A stretch of 34,193 bases of DNA. Origin: Desulfobacterales bacterium. Its GTDB lineage: Bacteria > Desulfobacterota > Desulfobacteria > Desulfobacterales > Desulfolunaceae. The stretch is taken from the NCBI GenBank assembly GCA_022360815.1, contig JAKSCC010000132.1, forward strand, positions 1-34,193. Reading direction: 5' to 3'. A program made the position numbers and the translations under genes. The notes under the pieces are model-generated. The model ran no database searches. It was not told where the DNA came from and worked only from the letters and a program-made list of their open reading frames with translations. This document shows, piece by piece, positions 8,854-17,481 of the stretch; position 1 is the stretch's first letter; each line of letters starts with the position of its first letter.

Positions 8854-9234
8854 TCACATTTTAAGAAGGTTTTCAAAATCGAGAACGGCGCACTGCCTGC
8901 ACCGCTTCATCTTTTCGTCCCAGGCCACGGCCCCCTCGTCATCGCAGAGAGTCCCGGAGATAAACCAGCACATATCGCCCGCCTGGAATTCCCAGGCAGG
9001 ACACCTCCTCTTCCGTTCCGGCTTGCACCCCTGAACGATCCAGCACGCCTGAGGCGTGTTGCCACGTCTTCTGGCCAGAAGAAAGAGAAGCTGGCGCTCC
9101 ACATGGGCGGGAACAGAACGCCACCCTTGCTCATAGCTGTGGATCGCCTTCACCGACGTCCCCAGCACTTCCGACACCTCTTTCTGGGTTTTTCCAAGCC
9201 GTTTGCGAATCAGTGCAAACTCTTTACTGTCCAT
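8854..9234 (-). CDS. XRE-type regulator with cysteine-rich CW tail
   Basis: A 126-aa protein. Residues 1-55 form an XRE/Cro helix-turn-helix (RKRLGKTQKEVSEVLGTSVK followed by AIHSYEQG). Residues 62-118 carry seven cysteines (64, 70, 78, 89, 97, 112, 115) including Cys-Trp at 64-65 and 89-90, resembling the two-CW type of small cysteine-rich domain. This suggests a metal or Fe-S site, but no ligand is proven. GGAG lies 6 bp before the ATG. It is the first gene of the operon that continues into metY (10-bp gap) and faces the divergent cysEK, so it probably regulates sulfur amino acid genes and itself. I do not know a named family member. Confidence 0.82.
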   Translation of the reverse strand: MDSKEFALIRKRLGKTQKEVSEVLGTSVKAIHSYEQGWRSVPAHVERQLLFLLARRRGNTPQACWIVQGCKPERKRRCPAWEFQAGDMCWFISGTLCDDEGAVAWDEKMKRCRQCAVLDFENLLKM

Positions 9235-9251
9235 GAAATCTCCGATAATAT

Positions 9252-9275
9252 CAGCAAATCATATCGTTTTTGCTG
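9252..9275. promoter_or_regulatory. Inverted repeat before the XRE-met operon
   Basis: CAGCAAA and TTTGCTG (7-bp arms, 10-bp spacer) lie 18-41 bp upstream of the XRE gene start, where they would cover its promoter or leader. An autoregulatory operator is plausible but inferred. Confidence 0.4.
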
Positions 9276-9323
9276 TTACCTCAAGCAGGTTTCCACTCTT
9301 TACTCCTCCAGTGTTGCCCAAGC

Positions 9324-9338
9324 TACCACACTGTGGTA
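9324..9338. promoter_or_regulatory. Perfect inverted repeat in the met-cys divergent region
   Basis: TACCACA-C-TGTGGTA is a 15-bp odd palindrome with perfect 7-bp arms, near the middle of the 267-bp divergent intergenic region (9235-9501). It is a good operator candidate able to act on both metYXW and cysEK. Which protein binds is unknown; the adjacent XRE protein is the obvious candidate. Confidence 0.45.
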
Positions 9339-9501
9339 TGCCACATCAAGGGGATCTCCCTCCTTTATGGCAGAATCCCCAAGCCTTAAACTCAAAAAAG
9401 CATTCCCGCAAAACTGCGATGCTTTAAATCCCCACCTCCACCCTCTTTCGTCTTTAATCGAAAAAGTGCGGAGCCATAGAATCAACTGGAGCACCATCCC
9501 T

Positions 9502-10470
9502 ATGGATACATCCTTTGAAGCAGATCGTTGCCGTTCAGAAAGCGAATCCCTTACCAAATACCGCCAGCTTATGCCTGAAATCACCCAGGCCATCATTGAC
9601 AGCTGCAACGAAACCCAGTGCTTCAAGCATGTGGGCTATGAGCCCATCCCCTCACGAAAAAAAGCACAACGGATTATCGAAATTGGTATGCAGCTCCTTT
9701 TCCCCGGTTACTTTGCCAGTAAAAAGATCGACCCTTTGAATCTCACCTACCGCATCGGGCAGCTCACCACCACCCTCTTTGACCTGCTCAGCGAACAGGT
9801 GGTGCTCTCGTTTCGACACGACTGCTACCGCTACAACAAAAGCTGCACCGCCTGCGCCACTGAAGGGCATAAAGCCACGCTGGAATTCTTCAAAGCCATC
9901 CCCGAAATCAAACGGGCCCTGGCCGATGATGTGCGAGCCACACGAGAAGGCGATCCAGCGGCCCACAGCGTGGATGAGATCATCTTCAGCTACCCTGGTG
10001 TCTACGCCATCAGTGTCTACCGTCTGGCCCATCGACTCTATGAGCTGGGGGTTCCCATTCTGCCGCGTATCATGACCGAAATTGCCCACAGCGACACCGG
10101 CATTGATATCCATCCTGGGGCACAAATCGGCCGCCATTTTGCCATCGACCACGGCACCGGGGTTGTTATCGGAGAAACCACCATCATCGGAGAAAATGTT
10201 CGAATCTACCAGGGCGTTACCGTTGGTGCCCTCTCACTGCCTCCCGGTGCTGGAGAGCAACTCAAAGGGCTGAAACGCCACCCCACCATTGAAGACAATG
10301 TGATCATCTACTCCGGTGCCACCATTCTGGGAGGCGATACCACCATCGGCAAAAATTGCACCATCGGTGGTAACGTCTGGCTCACCCGCTCCGTCCCTCC
10401 CGACACCAAGGTTTTTATTGAGACGCCCCACCTTGTCTATCTTGAGTCAGAAACAGGAGAGAAAAAATGA
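9502..10470 (+). CDS. cysE: Serine O-acetyltransferase CysE (EpsC-like)
   Basis: A 322-aa enzyme that acetylates L-serine to O-acetylserine, the first committed step of cysteine synthesis. An alpha-helical N-terminal half is followed by the left-handed beta-helix (about 200-310): [38 protein letters not shown], then a loop with [13 protein letters not shown], and GATILGG-type hexapeptide repeats. The reading frame is open far upstream across the regulator and metY on the other strand, but the ATG at 9502 gives the family's usual short leader and a GGAG lies about 10 bp before it. The stop overlaps the cysK start (ATGA), so the two are coupled; in many bacteria the proteins form the cysteine synthase complex. 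Confidence 0.93.
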   Translation: MDTSFEADRCRSESESLTKYRQLMPEITQAIIDSCNETQCFKHVGYEPIPSRKKAQRIIEIGMQLLFPGYFASKKIDPLNLTYRIGQLTTTLFDLLSEQVVLSFRHDCYRYNKSCTACATEGHKATLEFFKAIPEIKRALADDVRATREGDPAAHSVDEIIFSYPGVYAISVYRLAHRLYELGVPILPRIMTEIAHSDTGIDIHPGAQIGRHFAIDHGTGVVIGETTIIGENVRIYQGVTVGALSLPPGAGEQLKGLKRHPTIEDNVIIYSGATILGGDTTIGKNCTIGGNVWLTRSVPPDTKVFIETPHLVYLESETGEKK

Positions 10471-11390
10471 ACCGTTTCCAAACCATTGACCAGTCCATTG
10501 GGCGCACGCCTCTGGTTAAGCTTTCGCGCCTTACCCAGGACCTTGATGTGGAGATCTATGCCAAACTGGAGTTCTTCAACCCCGGCGGCAGTGTCAAGGA
10601 CAGGCTGGGTTTTGCCATGCTTGAGGCAGGGGTCCGTGACGGACTCATCAATAAAGAGACCCTTATTGTGGAGCCCACCAGTGGAAACACAGGCATTGCC
10701 CTTGCCATGCTCTGCGCCAGACGCGGCCTCTCCCTCTGCCTCACCATGCCCGAGACCATGAGCATTGAAAGGCGAAAACTCCTGGCTCACTTTGGTGCGG
10801 AACTGATTCTCACCCCTGGGGCTGCGGGTATGCAAGGTGCCATTGAAGCGGCGCAAGAGAAGGTAGCCAAAAGCGACAACGCCTTTCTTCCAAACCAATT
10901 TGAAAATATGGCCAACCCCGATATCCACCGTAAAACAACGGCACCTGAAATCCTCAATGCCCTGGATGGTCAGGTGGATATCCTCGTCTCTGGGGTGGGG
11001 ACCGGAGGAACCATCACCGGGGCCAGCCAGGTCTTAAAATCGGTCAACCCAGACTTTAAAGCCATTGCTGTGGAACCAGCTGAATCTCCCATCCTTTCCG
11101 GTGGCAGCCCAGGCCTTCATAAAATCCAAGGTATTGGGGCCGGGTTTATCCCTGACACCCTTGATCTTTCCGTGGTGGATGAGGTGATTCCTGTGGCTTC
11201 AGAAGAGGCCCTTGCCATGGCTCGAAACCTGGCCAGCCAGGAGGGAATTCTTGCCGGCATATCCTCGGGAGCAGCGATTCACGCCGCCCTTTCCGCAGCA
11301 AAACGACCGGAAAACAGAGGCAAACGCATGGTGGCGATCCTTCCAAGCACCGGAGAGCGTTATCTCTCGACCCCTCTTTTCCAAGCGTAG
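10467..11390 (+). CDS. cysK: Cysteine synthase A (O-acetylserine sulfhydrylase)
   Basis: A 307-aa PLP enzyme that makes cysteine from O-acetylserine and sulfide. The Schiff-base lysine is Lys44 in NPGGSVKDR. The substrate loop [12 protein letters not shown], the PLP-phosphate loop [10 protein letters not shown] and the C-terminal SSGAA motif are all present, and the length is normal. It follows cysE with a 4-bp ATGA overlap, and a terminator stands 20 bp after the stop, so cysE-cysK appears to be a complete two-gene transcription unit. The sequence looks like an O-acetylserine enzyme and not a cystathionine beta-synthase, since it has no C-terminal CBS domains. Confidence 0.96.
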   Translation: MNRFQTIDQSIGRTPLVKLSRLTQDLDVEIYAKLEFFNPGGSVKDRLGFAMLEAGVRDGLINKETLIVEPTSGNTGIALAMLCARRGLSLCLTMPETMSIERRKLLAHFGAELILTPGAAGMQGAIEAAQEKVAKSDNAFLPNQFENMANPDIHRKTTAPEILNALDGQVDILVSGVGTGGTITGASQVLKSVNPDFKAIAVEPAESPILSGGSPGLHKIQGIGAGFIPDTLDLSVVDEVIPVASEEALAMARNLASQEGILAGISSGAAIHAALSAAKRPENRGKRMVAILPSTGERYLSTPLFQA

Positions 11391-11410
11391 CTCCTGATTT
11401 GCAACGAGCG

Positions 11411-11435
11411 CTCGCCTTCGGCGAGTCGCTTTTTT
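11411..11435 (+). terminator. Intrinsic terminator of cysEK
   Basis: CTCGCC-TTC-GGCGAG is a GC-rich 6-bp stem with a tight loop. It is followed, after TCGC, by six T residues, 20 bp beyond the cysK stop. Confidence 0.75.
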
Positions 11436-11468
11436 GAAAAAAGCTCCACAAAAAACGCTTCTATTGCT

Positions 11469-11503
11469 CCACGCTTCGTTTTGGCGCTTCAAACGAAGCG
11501 TGG
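11469..11503. repeat. Perfect 13-bp inverted repeat with 9-nt loop
   Basis: Arms CCACGCTTCGTTT and AAACGAAGCGTGG flank a 9-nt loop. There is no T-run on either side, so it is not a standard terminator. It sits between the cysK terminator and the terminator of the facing signalling operon. It may be a dispersed palindromic element, an RNA stabiliser, or a backstop to transcription. Confidence 0.5.
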
Positions 11504-11535
11504 GAAATAAACCCATGGGGCTTAGCAGGAGCAGT

Positions 11536-11568
11536 AAAAAAGCCGGAAGCTTTTCAAAAAGCCCCGGC
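11536..11568 (-). terminator. Terminator of the minus-strand signalling operon
   Basis: On the minus strand GCCGG/CCGGC arms, with an inner AGCTTTT/AAAAAGC pairing, are followed by six T residues. It lies about 80 bp after the stop of the receiver protein gene. The plus-strand reading ends in CTTTTAT, so weak bidirectional action is possible. Confidence 0.65.
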
Positions 11569-11645
11569 CTTTTATCTTGATGGATCTTCAAAAAGTCCGC
11601 TTACGCCATAGGAAATCTTGGCGTCAACACGCGTCCCAACAACAA

Positions 11646-12188
11646 TCACTCAAAGCCACTTAATATATTTCCGTCTTTGTCCTTCTCCACGGTGCTGATA
11701 CCTGGGTACTCTTTCTCCAATTCGGCAAGGGCCTCCGACGAAACATCCACCTCTCCTTTGGTGACATCTTTTCCCGCCTTCTGGGCACTTCGTAAGGCTT
11801 CCCTGCGCTCGACCAACGCAAGGGTTTTGGCCACCATAAGTTTAAGTTCCCGCGTATTCCAGGGTTTTACAATAAATTTCTCAATACCCACACTGTTGAC
11901 CACCTTGGTCACCACCTCCAGATCAGCGTACCCAGTGATCATAATCACCACCTGATCGGGGTTTAATATCTTCACACGCCGTAAAAACTCCACCCCATCC
12001 ATATTTGGCATCTTGTAATCGCTGATCACCACAGAGACCTTTTGACTTCTCAAAAGCTCAAAGCCCTCCTGAGCCGAAGCGGCGGATATAACATGGCAAA
12101 GGCCTTTTAAACAACGTTCCAAGGCCATCCGAACCGTCTCGTTATCATCCACCACAAGCACCACTGGCAATCTTGGCAAAGTATTCAT
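11646..12188 (-). CDS. Stand-alone receiver-domain response regulator
   Basis: A 180-aa protein. Residues 8-125 form a CheY-like receiver with the acidic pair at 14-15, phospho-acceptor Asp57 (VVISDYKMPNMDG), a conserved threonine-type switch in MITGYAD, and a KPW motif at the lysine position. The remaining 55 residues are charged, with no recognised output domain. The ATG at 12188 has AAGGAGGT just upstream; an in-frame TTG 15 bases earlier overlaps that site and is rejected. It is 37 bp downstream of the NtrC-type gene and is the last gene of the signalling operon. It may be a phosphate sink or shuttle, or act by protein contact. Confidence 0.88.
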   Translation of the reverse strand: MNTLPRLPVVLVVDDNETVRMALERCLKGLCHVISAASAQEGFELLRSQKVSVVISDYKMPNMDGVEFLRRVKILNPDQVVIMITGYADLEVVTKVVNSVGIEKFIVKPWNTRELKLMVAKTLALVERREALRSAQKAGKDVTKGEVDVSSEALAELEKEYPGISTVEKDKDGNILSGFE

Positions 12189-12225
12189 GAGACCTCCTTG
12201 CAAAGCGTCTCGCCCATTTCATCCG

Positions 12226-13587
12226 TCAGGCGTTGATGTTGTACTTTTTGAGCTTGCGATACAATGTGGCCTCTCCAATCTCCAAAGCCTGTGCCGCCCG
12301 TTTGCGATTGTTGCCACAGGAGACCAGCGCATGGGTGATGGCCGCCGCCTCCCAAGAAGCCAGGGTCATGGAGTCTGGCATGCCTGGCTTTCCAGCATTG
12401 GGAACCCGGTAGATGGTATCGGGAAGATCTCTGGGTGTGATGCTATGGCCACGACTCAAGGCAACGGCTCTTCGAATCACATTCTCCAACTCGCGAACGT
12501 TGCCTGGCCACTCATGATTTTCCAGACAGCGCATCGCCGTGTCCGAAATGGAGTCCACCTCGGTATCCCGGGTTCGAAACTTATGAATAAAATGACGCAC
12601 CAACGTGGGAAGGTCTTCCAGCCTCTCCCTTAAAGGAGGCACCTTCAGTGCAAGAATGTTCAGCCGGTAAAAAAGGTCTTCTCGAAAATTTCCATCTGCC
12701 ACTTCACGTGTCATATCCCGGTTTGTGGCTGTAACCACCCGCACATCCACCGGCCAGGTTCGGCTGCTTCCCACAGGCCGCACCTCTCCTTCTTGAATGG
12801 TTCTAAGGAGCTTGGCCTGCATGGCAAGGGGCAGCTCCCCCAACTCGTCCAGAAAAAGGGTACCACCATCGGCAGTGCGGATGAGCCCCGGTGTGGAGGC
12901 GTGGGCTCCTGTAAAGGCCCCCTTCACATGCCCAAACAGTTCGCTCTCAATCACATTTTCACTGATGGAAGCGCAATCCACCGGCACAAACGAACCGCCA
13001 CTTCGCCCGCTGTGCTGATGAATGGCCCGTGCCACAAGCTCTTTGCCCGTCCCTGTCTCGCCTTCAATAAGCACGGGGGCATCGGAGCCGGCCATCTGAA
13101 TAATCAACTCTTTCAGACGCAAAATACTGGAAGCATTCCCCACCAATTTGTCATAGCCAAAGGTAAAATCCACCTGCTCCTTCAAAGAGAGATTCTCCTG
13201 CTGAAGGCGCCAGATATTATGAAAATGGGCAATACGTGCCAAGAGTGCATCGGCAACAAACGGTTTTTCCAAAAAATCCACAGCCCCGGCTTTGATGGCG
13301 GAGACAGCTTCTTTAACCCCACCAAACCCAGTGAGCATCACCACCATCACATGGGGAAAGGCTTTGGTGATGCGCTCCAAAAGTTCCATCCCATCCATTT
13401 CAGGCATCTTGTAGTCGATCAGGGCTACATCCACGGGCTGCTCGGACATCAATTTCAAAGCCTCATCCCCCCGTGCAGCCGTAAGAATTCGATACCCGGT
13501 TTCAAAAAAAGATTTCTTCAGCACATCAAGAACATTGGGTTCGTCATCCACAAGCAGCAGGGTAAAACGACGTTTGTCTTTTTTCAT
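12226..13587 (-). CDS. NtrC-family sigma54-dependent response regulator
   Basis: A 453-aa activator. The receiver domain (about 8-122) has phospho-acceptor Asp58 (VALIDYKMPEMDG). The AAA+ domain has Walker A GETGTGKE, GAFTGA and Walker B GGTLFLDELGEL. The C-terminal Fis-type helix-turn-helix contains CGNNRKRAAQALEIGEATLY. Its ATG overlaps the stop of the hybrid kinase by 4 bp (ATGA), so the two are translated together and it is the likely DNA-binding output of that kinase. The receiver protein follows 37 bp later. Expression targets are unknown. Confidence 0.93.
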   Translation of the reverse strand: MKKDKRRFTLLLVDDEPNVLDVLKKSFFETGYRILTAARGDEALKLMSEQPVDVALIDYKMPEMDGMELLERITKAFPHVMVVMLTGFGGVKEAVSAIKAGAVDFLEKPFVADALLARIAHFHNIWRLQQENLSLKEQVDFTFGYDKLVGNASSILRLKELIIQMAGSDAPVLIEGETGTGKELVARAIHQHSGRSGGSFVPVDCASISENVIESELFGHVKGAFTGAHASTPGLIRTADGGTLFLDELGELPLAMQAKLLRTIQEGEVRPVGSSRTWPVDVRVVTATNRDMTREVADGNFREDLFYRLNILALKVPPLRERLEDLPTLVRHFIHKFRTRDTEVDSISDTAMRCLENHEWPGNVRELENVIRRAVALSRGHSITPRDLPDTIYRVPNAGKPGMPDSMTLASWEAAAITHALVSCGNNRKRAAQALEIGEATLYRKLKKYNINA

Positions 13588-16500
13588 ATATGCCTCTCCT
13601 CAACACTTTGCGGGCTGTTGTTATCCGATTGTGTGTTTCCAGAGCGGGGCTCTTCTCCGCTCTTTAACACCCGTGTGATCACCTCTTCCAGGTCTCTTTT
13701 CTTGATGGGCTTTGATATGTATTCATCCATGCCTGCCGCCAAAAATCGTTCCCTGTCTCCTTTCATGGCGTTGGCAGTCACAGCGACAATGGGAATGTGA
13801 CCATGTTTCATCGACGCTCTATTCGAGCCTTCTCGCTCTATACGACGAATCTCTTCCGACGCCTCCAATCCATCCATCTCCGGCATCTGACCATCCATGA
13901 GAATGATATCAAACGGCTCATTCATAAAGGCGGAGACCGCTTCAATGCCGTTGTTCACAACGGTTACACGGTGCCCCATTTTTTTAAGCATATTCACCGC
14001 CACCCTCTGGTTCATCCGATTGTCTTCGGCCAAAAGAACATGTGCCGAGGTAACCAGAGGCTCGGCAACTCGTACTTCGCCTCGAACCTCTTCCATCACA
14101 TCATTCATGCTCAGCACCCCATTTGATTTCTCTCCCGATGGGGTCAACATCTGAATCAACCGATGGCAAAGATCCTTCTTTCGAACCGGTTTGGTAAGAT
14201 AGGCTGAAAACCCTGCCTCCTTCACCTGAAGGGCATCCCCCCTCTGCCCCATGGAGGTGGCCATAATCAGAGGAATGTCTTTTAAATTTTCACACGATCG
14301 GAACCTTTTACCCAACTCTTCCCCGTTCATACCCGGCATCTGCATATCAATGATTGCCGCATCAATCTTCTGGCCAGACGCCTTAAGTTCCTCTGCTACC
14401 GATACCGCATCCAGAGCCTCTTTAACCTCTGTTACCGTACACTTCCAGGAGCGGGCATACTCCCTGAAAACCTGGCGGTTCACCGCATTGTCGTCCACCA
14501 CCAAAATGTGCATCCCCTCCAAAACATCAGGGCTGTAAAACCATTCATTCGGTGCATCGGGTTGCCTCTCAAATTCGGCGGTAAACCAGAACGTGGACCC
14601 CTGCCCGATGCGGGATTCCACGCCAATATTGCCGCTCATTAGTTTGGTTAGCTGCTGAGAAATAACCAGCCCAAGGCCCGTTCCTCCATATTTGCGGGTG
14701 GTGGAGGCGTCCCCTTGAGAAAACGAGGTAAACAGTTTGGGAAGGGTTTCGCGATGGATACCGATCCCCGTATCCACCACCTCAAAAAAGAGACGACTTT
14801 TGGACTCAAAGGTCTCTTTGAGGCTTACTCGAATCATGATGCTCCCCCTCTCCACAAACTTCACCGCATTCCCCGCCAAATTGGTCAAAATCTGACGCAA
14901 ACGCACCGGATCCCCCTTGAGATAAACCGGAACGTTTTCATAGATGAGACTGGCAAAATCGAGCCCCTTCTCCTTGGCCTTGATGGCCATGACATCACTG
15001 AGCTCTTCCAAAACGGTCCTCAAATTGAAATCGATCACCTCTATATCAAGTTTGCCCGCCTCGATTTTGGAGAAGTCAAGAATGTCGTTGATAAGAATCA
15101 AAAGGGCATCGGCGCTCGATTTTACAGACTCCGCATAATCCCGCTGCTCGTCGGTGAGGCCGGTGTCCAAAAGAATATCAATCATGCCGATCACCCCGTT
15201 CATGGGTGTTCGTATCTCATGGCTCATGTTGGCAAGAAACGCGCTCTTGGCCCGTGTGGCTGCTTCGGCTTCGTCTTTGGCCCGTTTCAGAACCATCTCA
15301 GTCTGCTTTTGATTGGTGATATCCCGACAGAGGCACACCACACCGATGGGATTGCCATCATAATCTTCCATAAGGGCCGAGCTCATCCAGGTTGAAAACT
15401 CAAGACCATGGCGCGTCACATGAGCAATTTCCCCTTCGCAGCTGCCATACTCCATCACTTTTTTCAAAAAAACACGAAGCGTTGCATCCACCTGCTCACG
15501 GGTGTGAAAAAAATCCAGATTCACACCCGACAGCTCATCAAATCGAAACCCATGCATTTCAGCCCACGACGGATTGACAAACTCCACCACACCGTCCAAA
15601 TCGGCAATGGCAATGCCATCCACAGATTGCTCCATGGCGGCCTTCAGTCTCAACAAAAAGTTCTCGTTGATCTTCCGCTCGGTAATGTCCTGAACCGTTC
15701 CAATCAGGGAGACCACCTCTCCGGTTTTTCGAAACTCCTTCACCTCAGAGGCCTCAGCACGAACCCATCGCACCTCACCGTCACTTCGAACGATTCTGTA
15801 TTCAATGGGCTGCCCCTTTCCCGTCTCCACCATCTGGCGCCCCATGGCAGAGACCTTTTGCCGGTCGTCGGGGTGGACCACCCTTGAGATGATCTCTTCA
15901 AATCGTCCCCCCATGGCATCGTTGTCGATGTCGTAGAGGTCCATAAGAACCTCCGAAGGGATCATCTGATCCTCTTCCAGATTCCACTCCCAACTTCCCA
16001 AACCCGCTATGCGGTTGGCCCGTTTAAATGAGTTCTCATTCTCTTTGAGTCGCTTTTCAGCAAACCGTTTCTCCTCCAACTCTCGAACCAGAGTATCGTT
16101 CACCTTCTCCAGCTGTCGGGTTCTTCGGTTCACCATCTCTTCCAAAGTTTCCCGATGCTTGTTCAAGACCCTTTCGGCCTGAAGGCGTTTGGAGATAGAT
16201 GCTGAAAGGCCCAAAACCGTTGTGATAAGAATCATTCCAGCGATGTATCCGGCCTGGGTAATACGAAGCTGAACAAGGGGAAGAGAAGGCCCGTTTCCCT
16301 TAGGAAAAAGGCCCATCATGGTCCACCCGTGGGCCGAAAAAGATTCTCGAAGCACCTCGTAGCGAGTATTGGAAAGGGAAACTTCATCCTCCATGGATGT
16401 CCAATCCAGAGGCTTAAACGTGCCTCCCCCCAACGCCACGCGTTCCCCCTCGGACTTCCAGCGTCCCAACCCCGGCAAATAGTGATAGAGCCAATGACTT

Positions 16501-17105
16501 CTGTTGGTGGCAAACACCACCCCTTTTTCCGTAAACATCATGGCAGGAAAAGAGCGTTTTCGTATCAGCTCATCTACAGCCGAAATATTCAGTTTAAAAA
16601 CCAGAACCCCATCAGGATTAAGTCCCTCCAGCCAAACAGGCACAGCCATAAAAATACCACGCCGCTTAAGAAAGGGGTCTTCTGAAAGGTAGACCACCTT
16701 TCGTCCGGTAATCGCCCCATTAAAATAGGGCTTGCGACTGTACTCTATACCGGAAACACGCCGTATCCCGTCGTAAGAGGAGCTGAGAACCGACTCGCCG
16801 TCTCGATCCAAAAGCACAATCAGCCCCACGTCCTCCACTTTTTGGACTGTGTCAAAGAGACGCTCTACTTCAGCCCCCCCTTTTCCTGAGAGGGCACTTT
16901 TTATCATGCTGCTGCTCGCCAGGGTCTCAATACCCCGCCATCGCCTCTCCACCACCTGCTCAATAGAATGACGAAGGTCGCGCAGTTGCGTCTCATTCCT
17001 CTGCATTCGCATCTCACGTTTTAGCTGAAACACACCGAGCCACAACAATCCGGAAAAAGTTACGACAACTACAATCCAGTAAAAAATGTATCGCCACAGC
17101 TTCAT
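13584..17105 (-). CDS. Hybrid histidine kinase with sensor, two PAS and two receivers
   Basis: A 1173-aa hybrid sensor kinase. Domains in order: transmembrane helix (about 6-26); an extracytoplasmic Cache-like sensor (about 30-275, with [16 protein letters not shown] and later a second strand-rich lobe); transmembrane helix (about 284-304); coiled coil (305-358); a PAS_3-type PAS plus PAC (359-478); a second PAS/PAC (about 486-600); HisKA with His629 in [11 protein letters not shown]; HATPase (about 735-845) with DTGIGI and GGTGLGL; receiver 1 with Asp920; receiver 2 with Asp1071. I see no HPt domain at the C-terminus, although kinases of this BarA/ArcB-like layout usually relay through one. 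Phosphate may pass through a separate HPt protein or directly to the co-transcribed NtrC-type regulator. Confidence 0.93.
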   Translation of the reverse strand: MKLWRYIFYWIVVVVTFSGLLWLGVFQLKREMRMQRNETQLRDLRHSIEQVVERRWRGIETLASSSMIKSALSGKGGAEVERLFDTVQKVEDVGLIVLLDRDGESVLSSSYDGIRRVSGIEYSRKPYFNGAITGRKVVYLSEDPFLKRRGIFMAVPVWLEGLNPDGVLVFKLNISAVDELIRKRSFPAMMFTEKGVVFATNRSHWLYHYLPGLGRWKSEGERVALGGGTFKPLDWTSMEDEVSLSNTRYEVLRESFSAHGWTMMGLFPKGNGPSLPLVQLRITQAGYIAGMILITTVLGLSASISKRLQAERVLNKHRETLEEMVNRRTRQLEKVNDTLVRELEEKRFAEKRLKENENSFKRANRIAGLGSWEWNLEEDQMIPSEVLMDLYDIDNDAMGGRFEEIISRVVHPDDRQKVSAMGRQMVETGKGQPIEYRIVRSDGEVRWVRAEASEVKEFRKTGEVVSLIGTVQDITERKINENFLLRLKAAMEQSVDGIAIADLDGVVEFVNPSWAEMHGFRFDELSGVNLDFFHTREQVDATLRVFLKKVMEYGSCEGEIAHVTRHGLEFSTWMSSALMEDYDGNPIGVVCLCRDITNQKQTEMVLKRAKDEAEAATRAKSAFLANMSHEIRTPMNGVIGMIDILLDTGLTDEQRDYAESVKSSADALLILINDILDFSKIEAGKLDIEVIDFNLRTVLEELSDVMAIKAKEKGLDFASLIYENVPVYLKGDPVRLRQILTNLAGNAVKFVERGSIMIRVSLKETFESKSRLFFEVVDTGIGIHRETLPKLFTSFSQGDASTTRKYGGTGLGLVISQQLTKLMSGNIGVESRIGQGSTFWFTAEFERQPDAPNEWFYSPDVLEGMHILVVDDNAVNRQVFREYARSWKCTVTEVKEALDAVSVAEELKASGQKIDAAIIDMQMPGMNGEELGKRFRSCENLKDIPLIMATSMGQRGDALQVKEAGFSAYLTKPVRKKDLCHRLIQMLTPSGEKSNGVLSMNDVMEEVRGEVRVAEPLVTSAHVLLAEDNRMNQRVAVNMLKKMGHRVTVVNNGIEAVSAFMNEPFDIILMDGQMPEMDGLEASEEIRRIEREGSNRASMKHGHIPIVAVTANAMKGDRERFLAAGMDEYISKPIKKRDLEEVITRVLKSGEEPRSGNTQSDNNSPQSVEERHI

Positions 17106-17334
17106 CTATACAAAGGCTCCACATTGGGGTTCGCCAAGTGGCAGAGAGATGGCACCCAATCACGTAGGCCACCTGTCCAAGGTGTCGAACCGTTTGGAAA
17201 AACATTAGAACGATGAGGATAAGGAAGAATGGCCGGTATCGGCCGCCCATCATGGTAAGTGGTGAGAACGAGACAAAGAAGAGGAGAGCAAGTGAGAGGG
17301 TCAACATCATGGGTGGGGTGATCTGGCGCTTCAT
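17014..17334 (-). CDS. Possible small membrane protein (doubtful)
   Basis: From an ATG at 17334 a frame encodes 106 residues with two hydrophobic stretches (about 9-27 and 35-60), a pattern seen in small membrane proteins. There is no good ribosome binding site, the last 92 bases overlap the start of the hybrid kinase in another frame, and the C-terminal part looks random. It is listed only because the stretch is otherwise empty; a non-coding leader is at least as likely. Confidence 0.2.
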   Translation of the reverse strand: MKRQITPPMMLTLSLALLFFVSFSPLTMMGGRYRPFFLILIVLMFFQTVRHLGQVAYVIGCHLSATWRTPMWSLCIDEAVAIHFLLDCSCRNFFRIVVARCVSAKT

Positions 17335-17481
17335 CCACGTCAGGAAGCTCCGACAACCACTTTGATAGTATACACTTGGAAACGCCCCACCGTCAAACGT
17401 TTCAAGTTCCCACAAAGGGATCCATAGACAGGATGGATTCCATCAGGGCAGAAAGAGTGAAAGGATCGGCCACTTAGAGAG
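17106..17481. other. Intergenic region upstream of the hybrid kinase operon
   Basis: This 376-bp gap lies between the helicase stop and the hybrid kinase start, both on minus. It must hold the kinase operon promoter if the helicase transcript stops here. I see no strong hairpin with a T-run, no clear promoter hexamers and no convincing gene apart from the doubtful frame noted at 17014-17334. Confidence 0.5.

Noticed and set aside
8806-9501. A 232-codon N-terminal extension of CysE
   Set aside because: It reads antisense through metY and the XRE gene, shows no domain, and CysE proteins start near the ATG at 9502.
12793-13800. A long plus-strand frame opposite the second NtrC-type regulator and the hybrid kinase end
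   Set aside because: It is a shadow of well-supported genes on the other strand, with no recognisable motif.
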